From RGIG3159 sp034927685 (GTDB lineage Bacteria; Bacillota; Clostridia; Oscillospirales; Oscillospiraceae), in contig JAYFPO010000008.1 of NCBI GenBank assembly GCA_034927685.1, positions 38,205 through 102,204 of the forward strand: a DNA stretch of 64,000 nucleotides, read 5' to 3'. The notes beneath the pieces are model-generated. The model made no database searches, was not told where the DNA came from, and saw only the letters and a list, made by a program, of their open reading frames with translations. Made by a program: the position numbers and the translations under genes. Each line of letters opens with the position of its first letter. Position 1 is the first letter of the stretch. Positions 42,054-51,177 of this stretch are shown here, piece after piece.

Positions 42054-42799
42054 TGCTGTCCACCTCCCAGATGAAACGCCCGCATAAATTCATCGGACTC
42101 CAGCACGTCGTCCGGCGCGCCGGCACGCAGCACGGTTTTGTCCAGCAGCACGACCTGATCGACGTAGCTGCCCAGCATCGAGAAGTCGTGGGTAATCATC
42201 AGAATGGAGAGGTCGAGGCTCCGGCGGATCTCGCTCAGCATGTCCATCAGCAGTTCCATACCCTCTACGTCCACACCGGAAAGCGGCTCGTCCAGAATCA
42301 GAATATTGGGCATCGGCTCCAGCGCCAACGCCAGCAGCACTCGCTGCAGCTCGCCGCCGGAGAGGGCGCCGATCCGTTTGTCGATCAGGCCTTCGCCCCG
42401 GACGGTTTTGAGGCAGGCGAGAATGGTCTGCCGCAGGGCCTGCGTCACGGGAAGAAAGGCCGGACGGCGGGAAATGCAGGAGACGAACAGGTCCTGCACG
42501 GTGACCGGGTCTGCCCGGTCGAAGCTCGGGCTCTGCGGCACATAGCCGATGCGGGGTTTCTGGTCGGGGCGTCCCGGTGTCGAGAAAGTAATGGCGCCCT
42601 CGTACTCCCGCTGGCCGAGAATGGAGCGGATCAGTGTGGATTTCCCGGCTCCGTTGGGACCGATCAGGGCCACCATCTGGCCACAATGCATGTGGAGGTT
42701 GACGTGGTCGAGAATCAAGTCGCCGCCGATCCGGACGGTGAGGTCCAGGACCTTCAGACAGCAGGCGTTGTCGCAGCCGCCATGGTGGTTGTGGATCAT
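42050..42799 (-). CDS. znuC: Zinc/manganese-type ABC transporter ATPase (ZnuC family)
   Basis: The 249-residue protein has Walker A (GPNGAGKST), the Q-loop (YVPQSPSFD), signature ALSGGELQR and Walker B (ILILDEPLSGVD). An N-terminal HNHHGGCDNACC stretch before the ABC domain is rich in possible metal ligands and is not part of the core fold. It overlaps both neighbours by 4 bases, so znuA-znuC-znuB is one tightly coupled operon. Confidence 0.92.
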   Translation of the reverse strand: MIHNHHGGCDNACCLKVLDLTVRIGGDLILDHVNLHMHCGQMVALIGPNGAGKSTLIRSILGQREYEGAITFSTPGRPDQKPRIGYVPQSPSFDRADPVTVQDLFVSCISRRPAFLPVTQALRQTILACLKTVRGEGLIDKRIGALSGGELQRVLLALALEPMPNILILDEPLSGVDVEGMELLMDMLSEIRRSLDLSILMITHDFSMLGSYVDQVVLLDKTVLRAGAPDDVLESDEFMRAFHLGGGQQ

Positions 42800-43632
42800 T
42801 GCAGTGCCTCCTTTACGGCCGCGACGTTTCCGGCGATGGCCTCAAAATAGTCCGTTCCGGACATCACGGTGTCGAGCACGCCGATCCGGCATCCGGTTTC
42901 CCCGGTTAGCACGGAGGCGGCAGAGCGGGAGCCGTTTTTCTCCACAAAGACGGCGGGGATCCGGTTTTCCTCCAGAAGCGCCGTCAGCGATTGCAGCTCT
43001 TTCGCCGAGGCTTCGCTGCCGGACTCCTCCTCGATGGCCGCCAGAATGTGCAGGTCGAAGGCCTGGGCGAAGTAGGCGAACCCGTCGTGGAAGGTGACAA
43101 GTTCCCGGCAGGACAGGCTGTCCAGCGAGGAAACGCAGTCCGCCTTCAATGCGGAAAGCCGGGCGCAATAGGCTTCCGCGTTTTCCTGAAACTGCGGTTC
43201 CAGTTCCGGATAGAGGTCAGAAAGGCCATCCGCGATGTTTCTCGTCATGATGGCGGCGTTGTCCGGGTCGAGCCAGACGTGTGGGTCCCACCCGCCGTCC
43301 TCGCTGGGCAGCAGCGAAATTCCGTCCGCGCACTCGATGCGGAGTTCCTTGTCCTGTAGTGCATCCGCCATGAAGTCCTCCAGGTGTGCGCCGGAGAGAA
43401 TCACAACCCGCGCTTTTTCAATGGCAACCATCTGGCGGATGGAGAGCGTGTAGTCGTGGAGGCAGGATACGGAGTCGGAGACTACCAGCCCGACTTCCAG
43501 TCCTGTACCGGCGCAGACGGCTTGTGAAAACTGCCAGACCGGCGCGGTGGTCGCCACAATTTCATAGGTCTCCCGGCCTTTGCAGCCGGTCAGCAGCAAA
43601 AGGGCCAGGAGCAGCGGGAGTATCTTTTTCAT
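42796..43632 (-). CDS. znuA: Metal-binding lipoprotein of the ABC transporter (ZnuA/TroA family)
   Basis: The 278-residue protein has a lipoprotein signal (LLLTGC, Cys17) and the cluster A-I metal site spread over the chain: His in CLHDYTL, His in GWDPHVWLDPDNA, His in LVTFHDGFAYFA and an acidic residue near LDTVMSGTDYFE. Three His favours zinc over manganese. There is no long His-rich loop. It binds metal outside the membrane and hands it to the ZnuB channel. It is first in the operon, with a predicted promoter 30 bp upstream. Confidence 0.9.
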   Translation of the reverse strand: MKKILPLLLALLLLTGCKGRETYEIVATTAPVWQFSQAVCAGTGLEVGLVVSDSVSCLHDYTLSIRQMVAIEKARVVILSGAHLEDFMADALQDKELRIECADGISLLPSEDGGWDPHVWLDPDNAAIMTRNIADGLSDLYPELEPQFQENAEAYCARLSALKADCVSSLDSLSCRELVTFHDGFAYFAQAFDLHILAAIEEESGSEASAKELQSLTALLEENRIPAVFVEKNGSRSAASVLTGETGCRIGVLDTVMSGTDYFEAIAGNVAAVKEALQ

Positions 43633-43661
43633 AAAAACCTCTCTTTTTTTACACTACCTCT

Positions 43662-43691
43662 ATTATACCGAAACTGTCAAGTATCTTTCAA
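43662..43691 (-). promoter_or_regulatory. Promoter of the metal-uptake operon
   Basis: TTGAAA (43686-43691) and TATAAT (43662-43667) with an 18-bp spacer on the minus strand. A TTGACA lies inside the spacer but too close to the -10 to pair with it. The -35 overlaps the stop region of the amidase gene, so the genes are packed tightly. I saw no clear Zur palindrome. Confidence 0.5.
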
Positions 43692-44428
43692 ACGAGCGAG
43701 ATGTAGGCGCTTGCGACGTAGCCAAGAGTGCCCTGGTAGTCCACGACGGACCAGTCGTTGTAGGTGTTCAAAACAGTCAGCTCCGAATCCGGCGGAATTT
43801 TTCCGATGACGGCAAAGTCGGTGCCGGGGCCGTTTCGCAGATTCAGGTTGCCGGAGGACTGCGAGGCAACGCCGGGAACCTCGCCCTGCGGAGTCAGGAA
43901 GGGGAGCCCGAAATATTGGCAGACGCTGCCCGCGAGCGCACGGGCAATTTCCATCAGGCTGTTCTGAATCCACAGCGCGTCTGAGAGGTTATCGTGGTAG
44001 CCCAGCTCAACCAGAACGGACGGCGCTGTGGTATCCCGGATTTCCGCCAGGGACGTGGAGGTCACGACAGAGACTTTTTCCGGCAGCGGATAAATCGCCT
44101 CGAGATTTTTCTGCAGGATCTGTGCCATTCGCAGGGCTTCCTCCCGGCCGGGATAGTAATAGATGTCGATGCCGCGCAGCTTTCCCGCCAGCGCCTCCGG
44201 TGCGGCGTTGGAGTGAAGAGCCAGATGGAAGCCGTAAGTACCGGCGTTGGACATCCGAATCGAGTTCAAAACAGTTCTGTTTGGGTCGTTGCGCGTCACG
44301 TTGATGCCGGAGGCCTGCAGATAGGGCTCCATGGCGTCGGCCAGAGCGTTCATCCAGAATTCCTCGGTTCCGTAGTTGACATAGGCATTATATTCCTGCG
44401 TGGAGGGACTTAAAAATAAAAACGGCAT
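43688..44428 (-). CDS. N-acetylmuramoyl-L-alanine amidase (Amidase_3) with C-terminal SH3b domain
   Basis: The 246-residue protein has the Amidase_3 core with zinc/catalytic landmarks (an early Glu/Asp-rich segment, HLALHSNA near residue 70, VLVELGYHDN near 140) followed by a bacterial SH3 domain (NLNLRNGPGTDFAVIGKI). It cuts the bond between muramic acid and the stem peptide of peptidoglycan. No signal peptide is visible, which resembles mother-cell or spore-lysis amidases of the CwlC type. It is a single gene convergent with nothing and back-to-back with the exonuclease gene. Confidence 0.88.
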   Translation of the reverse strand: MPFLFLSPSTQEYNAYVNYGTEEFWMNALADAMEPYLQASGINVTRNDPNRTVLNSIRMSNAGTYGFHLALHSNAAPEALAGKLRGIDIYYYPGREEALRMAQILQKNLEAIYPLPEKVSVVTSTSLAEIRDTTAPSVLVELGYHDNLSDALWIQNSLMEIARALAGSVCQYFGLPFLTPQGEVPGVASQSSGNLNLRNGPGTDFAVIGKIPPDSELTVLNTYNDWSVVDYQGTLGYVASAYISLV

Positions 44429-44549
44429 AAAATTGCCACCTTTCTACTGTTTTGACATTCTATGCAGAGCTGCCTGAAATTGTCTGCTTTACAGAAGCGG
44501 ACACAATATGATAGAATAAATAGAATGTGAGAAAAAAAGGAGCAGGCCC

Positions 44550-45527
44550 ATGCAGTATATTGTACTGGATATGGAGTGGAACCAGCCGTGGCCCGGCTCT
44601 CCATCCGCCCAGAGAGTGCTCCCGGTGACCATTCACGGGGAGATCATCCAGATCGGCGCGGTGCGGATATCCGAGGACCAGGAAACCGGGGCGGAATATC
44701 AGCGGCTGATTGTACCCCAATACTATCGCAGACTGAATAAGCGGGTCAGCAGCCTGACCGGCATCAAGGAGGCCCGGCTGCGGGAAGAGGGCAGGCCGTT
44801 TCGAGAGGTCATGCGGGAGTTCCGCGCCTGGTGCGGCGAGGACTGCGTATTTCTGACCTGGGGCTTTGACGACATTGGAATTCTGAAAGAGAATCTGGCC
44901 CTGCACGGGATGGAGAGCGACTGGGTGGACCAGTGGTACAACGCCCAGCTCATCTTCAACGCCCAGACCGACGGGTCTTCCTCCCAGAAAGCCCTGAAAA
45001 CCGCCATGGCACTCTTTGAGATCGAGCCGTCCCGTCCGGCGCACGACGCGCTGGGCGACGCCTACCACACGGCGGAGATCTGCGCCCGCTTGGACCTCAA
45101 AAAGGGGGTGGCGGAATACCGCACGGCGGAAAGACGCCACGAGGAGGGCTTCCACGGAGCGGAAATTCCCAGCTGCATCAGCAGGCAGGTCTACCACGGC
45201 TTTGAGGACCGGGACGCGGTCATGAAGGCCATGGGCGGCAAGGAAAATCTCTGCCCCCTCTGCAAGAAGAAAATGCACGCGGGCGACTGGGTCGCTCAGC
45301 CGGGGCATCGGTACATGACACTGTCCAAATGCACGCGCCATGGGGAGTACCTGGTGCGGATCCGGCTGGTCCGGGAGGAGGACGGCACCTTCCGCGTTTC
45401 CAGGCTGTTGTATACCGGCGACTCGGACGCTGCGGCCTCCTATCGTGCCAAGCAGGAGAACCGGCAGCCGCAGAAAAAGCACCGCTCGTTCTGGCCGCGC
45501 CTGCGCAGGATCAAAACTGAAAAGTAG
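44550..45527 (+). CDS. DEDDh-type 3'-5' exonuclease (KapD/DnaQ-like)
   Basis: The 325-residue protein has the first exonuclease motif at the N-terminus (IVLDMEWN, Asp7 and Glu9), a second (TWGFDDIGIL) and a third with His and Asp (PAHDALGDAYHTA). The last third has a Cys-x2-Cys pair (CPLCKKKMH) and a further Cys/His, a probable zinc-binding tail not found in DnaQ, and a very basic end. AAAAAAGGAG lies before the ATG. The substrate (DNA or RNA ends) is unknown. Confidence 0.8.
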   Translation: MQYIVLDMEWNQPWPGSPSAQRVLPVTIHGEIIQIGAVRISEDQETGAEYQRLIVPQYYRRLNKRVSSLTGIKEARLREEGRPFREVMREFRAWCGEDCVFLTWGFDDIGILKENLALHGMESDWVDQWYNAQLIFNAQTDGSSSQKALKTAMALFEIEPSRPAHDALGDAYHTAEICARLDLKKGVAEYRTAERRHEEGFHGAEIPSCISRQVYHGFEDRDAVMKAMGGKENLCPLCKKKMHAGDWVAQPGHRYMTLSKCTRHGEYLVRIRLVREEDGTFRVSRLLYTGDSDAAASYRAKQENRQPQKKHRSFWPRLRRIKTEK

Positions 45528-45555
45528 GAGTCAGAATTTCTCTGTGGGGAGTGGG

Positions 45556-45640
45556 CCCTCATCCGTCACGGCTTCGGCAGACACCTTCCCCGTTCGGGGA
45601 AGGCGACGAGCCTCCCCGAAAAAGGGAAGCTGACGGAGAA
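45556..45640. repeat. Palindromic intergenic repeat element
   Basis: Outer short arms TCCGTCA (45562-45568) and TGACGGA (45631-45637) enclose two inner stems: CCTTCCCC/GGGGAAGG (45584-45603) and CCTCCCC...GGGAAG (45611-45629). This pattern of CTCATCCGTCA plus CCTTCCCC hairpins is known as a widely repeated, possibly MITE-like sequence in Faecalibacterium and related Oscillospiraceae. It sits between two plus-strand genes and may cause partial termination. Confidence 0.7.
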
Positions 45641-45681
45641 GGCGCACTCGCTTTTTTATTTGCTCGGAAAGGGGTGATTGG

Positions 45682-46710
45682 ATGGACCTGTTACCGCTGC
45701 CGAATTTGCTGCTGCCGTGGTACGCGGAAAACCGGCGGGACCTGCCGTGGCGGCGGGACCGGGAGCCGTACCATGTTTGGCTTTCGGAGATCATGCTGCA
45801 GCAGACCAGGGTGGAGGCGGTGCGCGGCTATTATTTGCGGTTTCTGGAGGCGCTGCCCACGGTTCGGGCACTGGCCGTCTGCGATGAGGATCGGCTGCAC
45901 AAGCTCTGGGAGGGCCTTGGCTACTATGCGCGCGTGAGGAATCTGAAAAAGGCGGCGCAGGTCATCTGCGAGACCTATGACGGCGTGTTTCCGACGGACT
46001 ACGCGGCGGCGCGGGCGCTGCCCGGCATTGGCGACTACACAGCGGGGGCAATCTGCTCCATTTGCTATGGCCAAAGCACGCCGGCAGTGGATGGCAATGT
46101 GCTGCGGGTGGTTACGAGGCTGGAGGCATCCTTCGATTCGATCACAAGCCCCGGGACCAAACGGGCCATTACGGAGGAATTACGGGAAATTTACCCGGCA
46201 GGCCGCTGCGGCGACTTCACCCAGGCGCTGATGGAGCTTGGGGCCATGGTCTGCCTTCCCAATGGGGAGCCGCACTGTACCGAATGCCCGGCCGCCGCGC
46301 TCTGCCTGTCGCGGGCGGAGGCGCTCTACCGGACGATTCCGGTGAAAGAGCGGAAAAAGCCGCGGCGTGTGGAGAAAAAGACCGTGTTTTTGCTGCGCTG
46401 CGGCGACCTTTGGGCGGTTCGAAAGCGGACGGAGCCGGGACTGCTGTCCGGACTCTGGGAATTTCCCAACGTGCCGGGGATACTGACGGCGCAGGAGGCG
46501 CTCCGGCAAGCCGAGGCCTGGGAGTGTCACCCCAGAGAGCTGATCAAATCCGTGGGAAAGACCCATATTTTCACGCATATCCAGTGGGAACTGACCGGCT
46601 ACTACTTGGACTGCGGCGAGGCATCCCCCCGCTTCCGCTGGGCAGACCGGACTGCACTGGACCGCGACGTTTCTCTCCCGACCGCGTTCCGCCAGTTTCG
46701 GGAAGCATAA
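45682..46710 (+). CDS. mutY: A/G-specific adenine DNA glycosylase
   Basis: The 342-residue protein has the HhH-GPD core (SEIMLQQTRVEAV; LPGIGDYTAGAI with catalytic Asp in AVDGNVLRV), the four-Cys [4Fe-4S] site (C-x7-C-x2-C-x5-C: VCLPNGEPHCTECPAAALC), and a C-terminal NUDIX-like domain that recognises 8-oxoG (KTVFLLRCGDLW; GLLSGLWEFPN). It removes adenine mispaired with 8-oxoguanine. The start follows AAAGGGGTGATTGG. The length is normal. Confidence 0.94.
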   Translation: MDLLPLPNLLLPWYAENRRDLPWRRDREPYHVWLSEIMLQQTRVEAVRGYYLRFLEALPTVRALAVCDEDRLHKLWEGLGYYARVRNLKKAAQVICETYDGVFPTDYAAARALPGIGDYTAGAICSICYGQSTPAVDGNVLRVVTRLEASFDSITSPGTKRAITEELREIYPAGRCGDFTQALMELGAMVCLPNGEPHCTECPAAALCLSRAEALYRTIPVKERKKPRRVEKKTVFLLRCGDLWAVRKRTEPGLLSGLWEFPNVPGILTAQEALRQAEAWECHPRELIKSVGKTHIFTHIQWELTGYYLDCGEASPRFRWADRTALDRDVSLPTAFRQFREA

Positions 46711-46732
46711 TACGCCCCTTGCGCGAACACTT

Positions 46733-46789
46733 TGGCGCACTGCAAAACGGAACGGTCAGAACCGTTCCGTTTTGCAGTGCGCCATTTTT
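46733..46789 (+). terminator. mutY terminator
   Basis: Perfect 23-bp stem (46733-46755 and 46762-46784) with a 6-base loop followed by TTTTT. The remaining bases up to 46948 contain no gene. Confidence 0.94.
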
Positions 46790-46948
46790 GCCTGTTCCGC
46801 CGGCGCCTCGCGCAGGCCGTCGCAGGGGTTGCTTCGGTTTCCGTCCTTGCGTTCCCGTCGCCGTCTGGGGACAGGGGCGCGGTTTCTCCGTGCGTTCAGG
46901 GGGGGGAGGAACAGGCCGCGCAGACGAGCGCCGCCGTCAGATCTTTCC

Positions 46949-48430
46949 TTACAGGGGAAAGGTCAGATGGTAGCAGGTACCCTGTCCAGGCGCACTGTCA
47001 ATGTCGAAGGAAAAATCCATGCCGAACACACCGGAGAGCTTGCGCCAGACCATGGAAAGGCCGTGTACCGCATCGGAGCGCAGCGAGACGCGAAGCTGCC
47101 GCAGCGTCTCCTCGTCCATGCCGCAGCCGTTGTCACAGATACGGACGGAGGCGCGGCCGCCCTCCACGGCGGTTTCCACCGACAGCTCCTTGACGCCCAT
47201 GGTGTCCTTGAAGGCGTGGACAAAGGAGTCCTCTGCCAGCGGCTGCAAAAAATTATGGGGGACGATGACGTTTTCCGCCGCAGAGCATCGGTTCCAGCGG
47301 ACCACCAGCGTCCCCTCATGGCGCAGCTCCTGCAGTCGAAGGTAGCGCTGGAGAAATTCCAGCTCCTCGCTGAGCGGGACGCGGGCGCCCTCCCGGCGCA
47401 GCAGTCCCCGCAGGAGCTCGGCCAGATCGAGAATGGCCTTATAGGTGTCCACGGAATTGTCCCGAATGGCGAGCGAGGCGATGGAATTCAGGGAATTGAA
47501 CAGGAAGTGGTTGCGAATCTGAATGTTCAGCGTATTACATTTATTCTGCTCGAAGGCTTCACTGAGCGCCTTGCTGTGGGACTGCTCCTTCGCCACAGCG
47601 GCGTCTCGCAGCAAGATTTCGCGCTCAATCTGCTTTTCTAAATAGAAATCCTGCAGATAGCGGTTCATGTCCTGCAAAAAAATCCGAATGGCATTGACGG
47701 TGGAGCCGGGCACGTCGTAGATGGCATCGTCCGGCTGGGAAAGGTTTCCGTACTCCTGAATCAGGCCGCCCTTGATATACAGGTACGTTTCGCCGTCGAC
47801 GCTCACCGGCTGCACCAGAACGGACAGGCCCCTGGGGCAAGTGACGGAACCGCAGGAGTAGCCGCTTTGTGTGCGCAGCTCATGCACGCCGCAGCAGATC
47901 GGACAATCTGCTGCCTTACAGCCCTGACAGCGGTCGGACAGATCCGTGCCGTAGACCAGCTCATGCTCCGCGTCGGTGATGACCACCGGAATATTCAGAT
48001 GGTCCAGCGTCTCCCTGGCCAGACGGTTGACGCCGCGCTGCAGTGTTTCACGAATAAAGGCCGGGTCCGACGATGCCTTCCGCGGGATGGCTGCGGAGGT
48101 CGGAATCGCAGCGGAGAGATGCACCGGAACGGAAAGCATCAGCTCGGACAGCATATCGTCGCCCAGGTTTGTGGTCGTGTGCGTCACGCCGACGGGAAGA
48201 AAAAAAAACTCCCCTGGCGCAATGGGATACCGGTGACCGTCGATGATATGCTCGCCGTGTCCGGTGAGCGTGTAGAGAAACTGATTTTCCGAATAATGGG
48301 TATGCTCTGCCTGGCACTTTCCCGGCAAAAGACTGATGATGCCGATTTCGGTCAGGTTTCCGGCGCCGAGCTGTCCGGACGGGATCCAATCGACATGGCC
48401 CCAGGAAGTAATCTGTCTGCCATCTTTCAA
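46949..48430 (-). CDS. Cytoplasmic LytS/YesM-type histidine kinase with N-terminal cupin and Cys-rich sensor domain
   Basis: The 493-residue protein has no membrane segment. Residues about 35-90 form a cupin with both motifs (H43-x-H45, E48; GEFFFLPVGVTH). Residues about 140-230 form a Cys-rich, PocR-like sensor (CQGCKAADCPICC plus two later Cys). A coiled coil leads to a His_kinase domain (NHFLFNSLNSI, with the phospho-accepting His) and HATPase (DNGCGMD). A TTG start follows GGAGGAG at seven bases. It is divergent from a YesN-type response regulator at 48525, its likely partner. The combination suggests sensing of a small molecule and perhaps metal or redox state. Confidence 0.88.
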   Translation of the reverse strand: MKDGRQITSWGHVDWIPSGQLGAGNLTEIGIISLLPGKCQAEHTHYSENQFLYTLTGHGEHIIDGHRYPIAPGEFFFLPVGVTHTTTNLGDDMLSELMLSVPVHLSAAIPTSAAIPRKASSDPAFIRETLQRGVNRLARETLDHLNIPVVITDAEHELVYGTDLSDRCQGCKAADCPICCGVHELRTQSGYSCGSVTCPRGLSVLVQPVSVDGETYLYIKGGLIQEYGNLSQPDDAIYDVPGSTVNAIRIFLQDMNRYLQDFYLEKQIEREILLRDAAVAKEQSHSKALSEAFEQNKCNTLNIQIRNHFLFNSLNSIASLAIRDNSVDTYKAILDLAELLRGLLRREGARVPLSEELEFLQRYLRLQELRHEGTLVVRWNRCSAAENVIVPHNFLQPLAEDSFVHAFKDTMGVKELSVETAVEGGRASVRICDNGCGMDEETLRQLRVSLRSDAVHGLSMVWRKLSGVFGMDFSFDIDSAPGQGTCYHLTFPL

Positions 48431-48524
48431 TTTTTTTCTCCTCCGTCTGGTAAAAAAACTGTATCTGTGTTATATTTATGATAACATAGTTCATAAAAAA
48501 ATCAACCTTAGGGAGGAATTACGC
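48431..48524. promoter_or_regulatory. Shared divergent control region of the two-component pair
   Basis: About 94 AT-rich bases. For the kinase (minus strand) TTGATT and TATCAT with a 16-bp spacer are visible around 48484-48508. A less clear TATGAT at 48476-48481 could serve the regulator gene. ATGATAACATAGTTCAT contains an imperfect inverted repeat that could be a regulator site. Confidence 0.45.
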
Positions 48525-49241
48525 ATGCTCCGAGCGATGATTGCAGACGATGAACCGGCGGTCGGAAAACTGATCCGTTATTTTCTGAATGAAGAGCAGA
48601 TGCCGATTCAGATTATCGCGGAGGTCAACGACGGGCAGGCGGCGTTGAACGCGATTTTGACGCAACATCCGGATTTGGTATTCCTAGACATTCAGATGCC
48701 CTTGATGAACGGGCTGGACGTGATTGAGCGGGCCAAGCAGGAGCACAGCACCACGAAATTTATCGTCATTACAGCATACAGTATTTTTGAATATGCACAG
48801 TCCGCGCTGCGGCTGGGGGCAGACGATCTGCTGTTGAAGCCGATTAATGGGGAACAGCTGATCGCCGCCATCAACCGTGCAGTCGGGATGCAGTTCTCAT
48901 CCAACCGGCAGGTCAACGACATTCTGCTCTATCTGGGCGAGCATCTCGGCGAGAGCCTGACACTGAACGATATTGCGGAAAAGTTCTATATCAGTTCCTA
49001 TCATCTTTCGCATCTCTTCAAGAAATATATGGGGATGACCTGCATCGAGTGCGTCCACTGGATGCGGATTGAGAAGGCGAGGCAGCTCCTCAAGAATACG
49101 AATATGAGCATCAAGGAGATTTCGGAGCTGACGGGTTACTCCAATTTGAATAACTTCTATATGCATTTTAAGAAGCTCACCGGCATGACGCCGAAGAGCT
49201 ATATCACGAGGAGCGGAAGCGCCGGTACGGAAGAAGACTGA
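48525..49241 (+). CDS. Response regulator with AraC-type DNA-binding domain (YesN-like)
   Basis: The 238-residue protein has a receiver domain (IADDEP, phospho-Asp in LVFLDIQMP, Lys in LLLKPI) and an AraC-type double helix-turn-helix (SLTLNDIAEKFYISSYHLSHLFKKYMGM; ISELTGYSNLNNFYMHFKKLTGMTPKSY). GGGAGG lies eight bases before the ATG. It is divergent from the cupin-kinase gene with a 94-bp shared control region, so the two form one signalling pair. Targets may include its own region or the VOC gene downstream. Confidence 0.94.
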   Translation: MLRAMIADDEPAVGKLIRYFLNEEQMPIQIIAEVNDGQAALNAILTQHPDLVFLDIQMPLMNGLDVIERAKQEHSTTKFIVITAYSIFEYAQSALRLGADDLLLKPINGEQLIAAINRAVGMQFSSNRQVNDILLYLGEHLGESLTLNDIAEKFYISSYHLSHLFKKYMGMTCIECVHWMRIEKARQLLKNTNMSIKEISELTGYSNLNNFYMHFKKLTGMTPKSYITRSGSAGTEED

Positions 49242-49320
49242 AACTGCTCCGAAAAAAAGGAATCGCCCTGCGTTGCAGCAGCGCCCGCGGGGAAACCGAG
49301 GTCAGAAGGAAGGGGATACC

Positions 49321-49689
49321 ATGAAATTCAAACTGGTGCATGAGAATTACAACGTGCTTGATCTGGAACGATCGCTCACCTTCTACCGTCAGGCACTCGG
49401 CCTGACAGAACACCGCCGCAAAACAGCGCCCGACGGCGCGTTCGTGATCGTTTTTATCGGCAATGACGCGGCGGATTTTGAGCTGGAGCTGACCTGGCTG
49501 CGGGATCATAAGGCGCCCTATGATCTGGGCGAGCAGGAATTCCATCTGGCGTTTCGTGTCGACGAGTTTGAGAGGGCACATGCGCTCCACGAGGAAATGG
49601 GCTGTATCTGTTATGAAAACCCAGCCATGGGGATCTATTTCATTCAGGATCCTGACGGCTACTGGCTGGAGATTATCCCGGGCAAATAA
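49321..49689 (+). CDS. VOC family (glyoxalase I-like) protein
   Basis: The 122-residue protein has two beta-alpha-beta-beta-beta modules and the glyoxalase metal residues: His in KLVHENYNV, Glu in FELELTW, His in EFHLAFRV and Glu in YWLEIIPG. The family includes lactoylglutathione lyase and other metal-dependent enzymes on small carbonyl compounds. GAAGGAAGGGG precedes the ATG. It follows the response regulator by 79 bp and may be co-transcribed; a strong terminator ends the unit. Confidence 0.85.
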   Translation: MKFKLVHENYNVLDLERSLTFYRQALGLTEHRRKTAPDGAFVIVFIGNDAADFELELTWLRDHKAPYDLGEQEFHLAFRVDEFERAHALHEEMGCICYENPAMGIYFIQDPDGYWLEIIPGK

Positions 49690-49739
49690 CAGCATTCGGC
49701 GGATTGCGGCCGTTTGTAGGAAGCGCCGCAATTCCAGTG

Positions 49740-49794
49740 CAAACAGCGAGATTGGGCAAACCCGTTCGGGGCGCAATCTCGCTGTTTGCTTTTT
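49740..49794 (+). terminator. Terminator after the VOC gene
   Basis: CAAACAGCGAGATTG (49740-49754) pairs with its complement at 49774-49788 around a GC-rich loop, followed by CTTTTTTG. Confidence 0.92.
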
Positions 49795-49907
49795 TGACCT
49801 GCCTGCGACGCGGCGCGATGATGAGCGGCCGGATTCCTGCTGGAATGCAGGGTTTCTCCAAACTGGAGAATGCGCGTAGGGTGCGGAAAAGCTTGGAGCA
49901 TTTCCGG

Positions 49908-50960
49908 CTACGCGGTAAGGATGCGCAGCAGCTTTTCCACATCCGCCTCGGCGGTTGCCCAGCTTGTGGCAAAACGCACGACGGTATGCGTGTCGTCGTA
50001 CTTTTCCCAGAAGCCAAACTCGACGTTTTCCGCCAGCGCCTCCATTTTGGCGTTTTCCAGAACGACGAACACCTGATTCGTTGGGGACGCAAAACAAAGC
50101 CGATCACCATGACGCTGTAACGTGTTTCGGATTTGATCCGCCGTGTGGATTGCGGACGCGCCGATGTGCAGATAGAGGTCATCCGAGAACAGCGTGTCGA
50201 ACTGGATGCCCAGCAGCCGCCCTTTTGCCAGCAGCGCTCCGTGCTGCTTCATGATGGTGAAGAAGTGCGGGATAAAATCCTTTTGTGGGATTACCACAGC
50301 TTCGCCGAACAGCGCACCGCATTTCGTCCCGCCGATGTAGAACACATCGGTGAGTTCTGCAAGGTCGCGGAGCGTAACGTCGTTCCCGGGACAGGCCAGC
50401 GCATAGGCCAGGCGCGCGCCGTCGAGATAAAGCGGCAGGTTGTTCTTGCGGCAGACAGCGCTGATTTGGCGCAGCTCGCAAAGAGAGTACAGCGTTCCGT
50501 ACTCCGTCGGGTGGGAGAGGTAGACCATGCCGGGCATGACCATGTGATCGTGATTTGCGTCGCTTTCATAATCGGAAAGCAGCGCCTCGAGGTCCGATGC
50601 CGCAAGCTTCCCGTGTTTCTGCGGGAGCGTCAGCACTTTGTGCCCGCCGAGCTCAATCGCGCCCGCCTCGTGGACGCTGATATGGCCGCTGTCCGCGGCG
50701 ACCACGCCCTGATAGGACCTTAGCACCGCGTCGATCACCGTGGCGTTGGTCTGGGTCCCGCCGATCAGGAAATGCACCTCCGCATCCGGGCAGCCGCAGG
50801 CCGCGCGGATCTTACGGCGTGCCGACTCCGAAAACGGGTCGGTTCCATATCCTTGGGTTTTCAGAAGATTCGTGCTCGTCAGGCGCGATAGAATTGCCGG
50901 ATGCGCACCCTCCATATAATCGGATGCAAAAGACAGTCTGTGATCCAGATCGGTTTCCAT
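49908..50960 (-). CDS. ltaE: Low-specificity threonine aldolase / beta-eliminating lyase
   Basis: The 350-residue fold-type I PLP protein has the pattern SFASDYMEGAHPAIL at the start, the aromatic stacking region (GGTQTNATVIDAVL), Asp-Ala/Gly for the PLP ring (LYLDGARLAYAL) and the Schiff-base Lys in YIGGTKCGALFGEA. It splits threonine or allo-threonine into glycine and acetaldehyde. GAGGA precedes the ATG. It stands alone, convergent with the VOC unit. Confidence 0.9.
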   Translation of the reverse strand: METDLDHRLSFASDYMEGAHPAILSRLTSTNLLKTQGYGTDPFSESARRKIRAACGCPDAEVHFLIGGTQTNATVIDAVLRSYQGVVAADSGHISVHEAGAIELGGHKVLTLPQKHGKLAASDLEALLSDYESDANHDHMVMPGMVYLSHPTEYGTLYSLCELRQISAVCRKNNLPLYLDGARLAYALACPGNDVTLRDLAELTDVFYIGGTKCGALFGEAVVIPQKDFIPHFFTIMKQHGALLAKGRLLGIQFDTLFSDDLYLHIGASAIHTADQIRNTLQRHGDRLCFASPTNQVFVVLENAKMEALAENVEFGFWEKYDDTHTVVRFATSWATAEADVEKLLRILTA

Positions 50961-51177
50961 TGTATTGTCCTCTTTCTGTGTGGCGTTCGCCCTGTCGTTG
51001 CCGTCATTGTACTATAACCTGATCTATGACGCAAGCGGCATCGATCATGTTTGTCATGGCTTGTGTGATTCTGGTAACACCGCACAAAACAAGGGGACTT
51101 CTGCTGAAAAGCGGATGCAACTGTCGGAGCGTACCTATGCCAGGCATGACACGCAATCCAGGGCTATGCCACAAGTA

